Part shown: piece after piece, positions 7,310 through 8,703 of the stretch
Position numbering within the stretch: position 1 is the stretch's first letter
Layout: every line of letters starts with the position of its first letter
From: an uncultured Paracoccus sp.
Lineage (GTDB): Bacteria; Pseudomonadota; Alphaproteobacteria; Rhodobacterales; Rhodobacteraceae
Direction of reading: 5' to 3'
DNA: 8,703 nt
Assembly (NCBI RefSeq): GCF_946221145.1
Contig: NZ_CAMIOH010000128.1
Location: 1-8,703, forward strand
The notes under the pieces: model-generated
The model's input: only the letters and a program-made list of their open reading frames with translations
What the model was told of the DNA's origin: nothing
Database searches by the model: none
Made by a program: the position numbers and the translations under genes

Positions 7310-7319
7310 GGTCCTTGGA

Positions 7320-8186
7320 TCAGCGCGCGTCCAGCAGCTGTCCCACCGCGGCGGTGGCGGCGTCGGTATGGACCTGAACAAATTCCAGCGGTGACAGGGC
7401 CGAGCGTTCCCGCTGGTCGAATCCGTGATCGGCCCCGGCGATCACCTGCACCGCGATCCCCGCGCCGCCCTGGTTCAGCCGGTCGGCCATCGCCTGGCAG
7501 GCCAGGGGATCGGTGATGCGGTCGCGTTCGGCCAATATCATCAGCGCCGCCCGGCCGGGGGGCCATCGCGCATCGTCGGCCCCGCTCATCACGCCGCAAT
7601 AGGGATAGAGCAGGATCACCGGCCCGATGCGCGCCAGCAGTGCGGCGGGCGCTGCGGGCCAGTCGGTCAGGCCGGGCGGCGGCGCCATGCCCGCAGCGGC
7701 CAGATCCAGGAACTCCATCGCCGTCCAGCCGCCATGCGAGGCGCCCAGCAACGCCACATCCGTCGCGTCAAGGCGCGGATCGGATGCCAGGGCCTGCAAG
7801 GCCACGGCGATGTCGGCGGCCCGTTCCGCGCCGGTCAGCACCTGCGCCGCGCAGACCGCACGCCAGCTTTGCGCCCGGTCCAGGCCGCGCGGGCCATGGC
7901 TGTCCAGAATCAGGGCGGCGCGGCCATGATCCAGCATCACCCGCGCCCAGTAATTCATGTTGTCGTGAACCCCGTCGCAGCCCGACAGCAGGATCGCTGC
8001 GCGATGCGGGCCGGGTCCGGGCGGCAGCATCAGCCGCCAGCCCGGTTCCAGCCGGGCCAGGGCGGCGTCGGGGGTGATCCGCAGCGGCTGCCATTGCCCG
8101 GCATTCCGCGCCGTATTGCCCAGAAGCAGCAGCAGCACCGCCGCCGTCACGGCAAGGATCAGCACCAGTGCCCGCCGTCTCCTCAC
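7320..8186 (-). CDS. Membrane-anchored alpha/beta hydrolase, dienelactone-hydrolase-like
   Basis: 288 residues from the GTG chosen here. VRRRRAL followed by about 16 hydrophobic residues gives a signal anchor, with the catalytic domain probably in the periplasm. Alpha/beta-hydrolase features in order: an oxyanion-side LSGCDGVHDN segment (about 68-77), DSHGPRG (95-101) as in the dienelactone hydrolase family, nucleophile Ser150 in GASHGG, an acid most likely Asp222 in AERDRITD, and His254 in GADHGFD. The triad looks complete, so an active esterase or amidase-type hydrolase is expected, but the substrate is unknown. The start is uncertain: an in-frame ATG at 8276 would add 30 residues without a better ribosome binding site and would put the anchor internally, so I prefer the GTG, although its G-rich upstream sequence sits very close to it. 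It lies downstream of the glycerate kinase gene on the same strand and may share its transcript. Confidence 0.8.
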   Translation of the reverse strand: MRRRRALVLILAVTAAVLLLLLGNTARNAGQWQPLRITPDAALARLEPGWRLMLPPGPGPHRAAILLSGCDGVHDNMNYWARVMLDHGRAALILDSHGPRGLDRAQSWRAVCAAQVLTGAERAADIAVALQALASDPRLDATDVALLGASHGGWTAMEFLDLAAAGMAPPPGLTDWPAAPAALLARIGPVILLYPYCGVMSGADDARWPPGRAALMILAERDRITDPLACQAMADRLNQGGAGIAVQVIAGADHGFDQRERSALSPLEFVQVHTDAATAAVGQLLDAR

Positions 8187-8214
8187 ACCCCCCGCGATCG
8201 TCCGGCCCCCTGGC

Positions 8215-8228
8215 TGCCTGTGTGCCTG
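8215..8228 (-). repeat. 14-base inverted repeat flanking the hydrolase gene, copy 2
   Basis: Minus-strand CAGGCACACAGGCA, identical to the plus-strand copy at 7250-7263. It lies in the hydrolase leader if the GTG start at 8186 is used. The match ends abruptly on both sides of the 14 bases. Confidence 0.6.
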
Positions 8229-8263
8229 CCGCCAGTGAACATCAATCCCGCCGGCATGACAAT

Positions 8264-8289
8264 CCGCACAACCCATGGCCGCACAACCC
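8264..8289 (-). repeat. Tandem 11-base direct repeat upstream of the hydrolase gene
   Basis: On the minus strand GGGTTGTGCGG occurs at 8279-8289 and again at 8264-8274, a 15-base period, in the gap after the glycerate kinase stop. It could be a pair of protein-binding half-sites or a chance duplication. An in-frame ATG (8274-8276) falls at the edge of the second copy. Confidence 0.5.
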
Positions 8290-8308
8290 GTCGCCGCCCG
8301 GCCGGTCG

Positions 8309-8703
8309 TCAGCGCACGCGGTCCGCCAGCCGCTGGCCGACCAGCAGCATCCGCATGGTGTTCTCGGCGGCGTTGCGCAGCAGCTTGGCGCCGCCGCCGA
8401 TGGCCTTTTGCAGCGAACAGGGCCGGCTGAGGATCGAGGCATAGGCGCCGATGCCATGTTCATAGGTCTGGCGCGCGCCCTTGCCGATGGTGCCCGCAAG
8501 CGCCACGGTGGGAATGCCCAGGGCCTCGGCCCGGCGGGCGACCTCGCAGGGGACCTTGCCAAACGGGCTTTGCCGGTCCAGCGATCCTTCGGCGGTGATG
8601 ACCAGATCGGCGCGGGTCAGCAGCCGGTCGAAGTCCAGGTAATCCAGCATGACCTGGAACCGGGGATGCAGCGTCGCCCCGGCAAAGGCGATCAGCCCCG
8701 ACC
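8309..8703 (-). CDS. Glycerate kinase type 1 (GlxK/GarK family), C-terminal part, 5' end outside window
   Basis: The frame is open to the window edge (SGLIAFAGATLHPRFQV before the first in-window Met at 8650), so the gene starts beyond the window; about 130 residues are visible. The family pattern is clear: FDRLLTRADLVITAEGSLDRQ, then FGKVPCEVARRA, GIPTVALAGTIGKG, HGIGAYASIL and PCSLQKAI, ending in the AEN-type C-terminal helix. These enzymes phosphorylate glycerate with ATP in the cytoplasm, usually at the 2 position, feeding glyoxylate- or tartronate-derived carbon into glycolysis. The usual TGEG motif reads TAEG here, a variant I believe also occurs in relatives. The hydrolase gene follows on the same strand. 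Assignment of the family is confident; the choice of gene name within it is not. Confidence 0.88.
   Translation of the reverse strand, partial: SGLIAFAGATLHPRFQVMLDYLDFDRLLTRADLVITAEGSLDRQSPFGKVPCEVARRAEALGIPTVALAGTIGKGARQTYEHGIGAYASILSRPCSLQKAIGGGAKLLRNAAENTMRMLLVGQRLADRVR

Larger units (their letters stand above)
7140..7319 (-). other. Intergenic leader of the importer operon
   Basis: 180 bases between the hydrolase stop and the binding-protein start, where the operon promoter should lie. It is less GC-rich than its surroundings near the gene start. I see no convincing -35/-10 pair; AGATAC (minus strand, just before the A run) is a possible -10 but lacks a well-spaced -35. A 6-bp stem, CACGCC (7187-7192) with GGCGTG (7203-7208), lies within the likely leader. 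No operator could be assigned. Confidence 0.4.

Noticed and set aside
5631..7394. Plus-strand open frame of 587 codons opposite the substrate-binding protein
   Set aside because: Same antisense effect. The minus strand encodes a complete secreted receptor with clear motifs, and this frame has none.
8258..8276. CxxCH heme-like motif (CADCH) at the start of the longest hydrolase frame
   Set aside because: It occurs only if the ATG at 8276 is used, lies before the membrane anchor and overlaps the direct repeat. Most likely it is untranslated coincidence.

Overview
The window is GC-rich bacterial DNA with strong GC bias at third codon positions. Protein style and gene layout suggest an alphaproteobacterium, with a Paracoccus-like member of the Rhodobacterales as the best guess; no RNA marker is present to confirm this. 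Coding density is high. I see no rRNA, tRNA, CRISPR array, insertion sequence or phage gene.

Left part, plus strand (1-1443): two genes in a row. The first is the 3' part of a gamma-glutamyltransferase-family (Ntn-hydrolase) gene that begins outside the window. The second is a 213-residue Asp/Glu/hydantoin racemase superfamily protein. Both belong clearly to their families, but both lack residues that define the textbook activity. The first lacks the gamma-glutamyl recognition residues, and the second lacks both catalytic cysteines. Their names should therefore not be taken as their functions.

Middle part, minus strand (7139 down to 1459): a complete five-gene peptide/nickel-type ABC importer operon. 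The order is substrate-binding protein, permease B, permease C, F-type ATPase, D-type ATPase. Spacing is tight or overlapping after the first gene. A strong GC hairpin lies between the binding protein gene and the first permease gene, where binding-protein operons often carry an mRNA-stabilising or attenuating element. The operon ends tail to tail with the racemase-like gene, 15 bases apart.

Right part, minus strand (8703 down to 7320): the C-terminal part of a type 1 glycerate kinase, running off the window edge, followed by a membrane-anchored alpha/beta hydrolase of dienelactone-hydrolase style. The hydrolase gene is bracketed by a 14-base perfect inverted repeat, and its leader holds an 11-base direct repeat.

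How the parts may fit together (inference): the importer would bring in a small peptide-like or amide compound, the Ntn-hydrolase would cleave an amide bond, and the racemase-like protein would act on a stereocentre or a related carboxylate. One reading is glutathione or gamma-glutamyl peptide use. Another is ureide/oxamate catabolism, because GGT-like oxamate amidohydrolase, hydantoin/allantoin racemase and GlxK-type glycerate kinase all occur in known allantoin pathways. The sequence does not decide between them. I found no clearly new multi-gene system. The best leads are the two family members with altered active sites.
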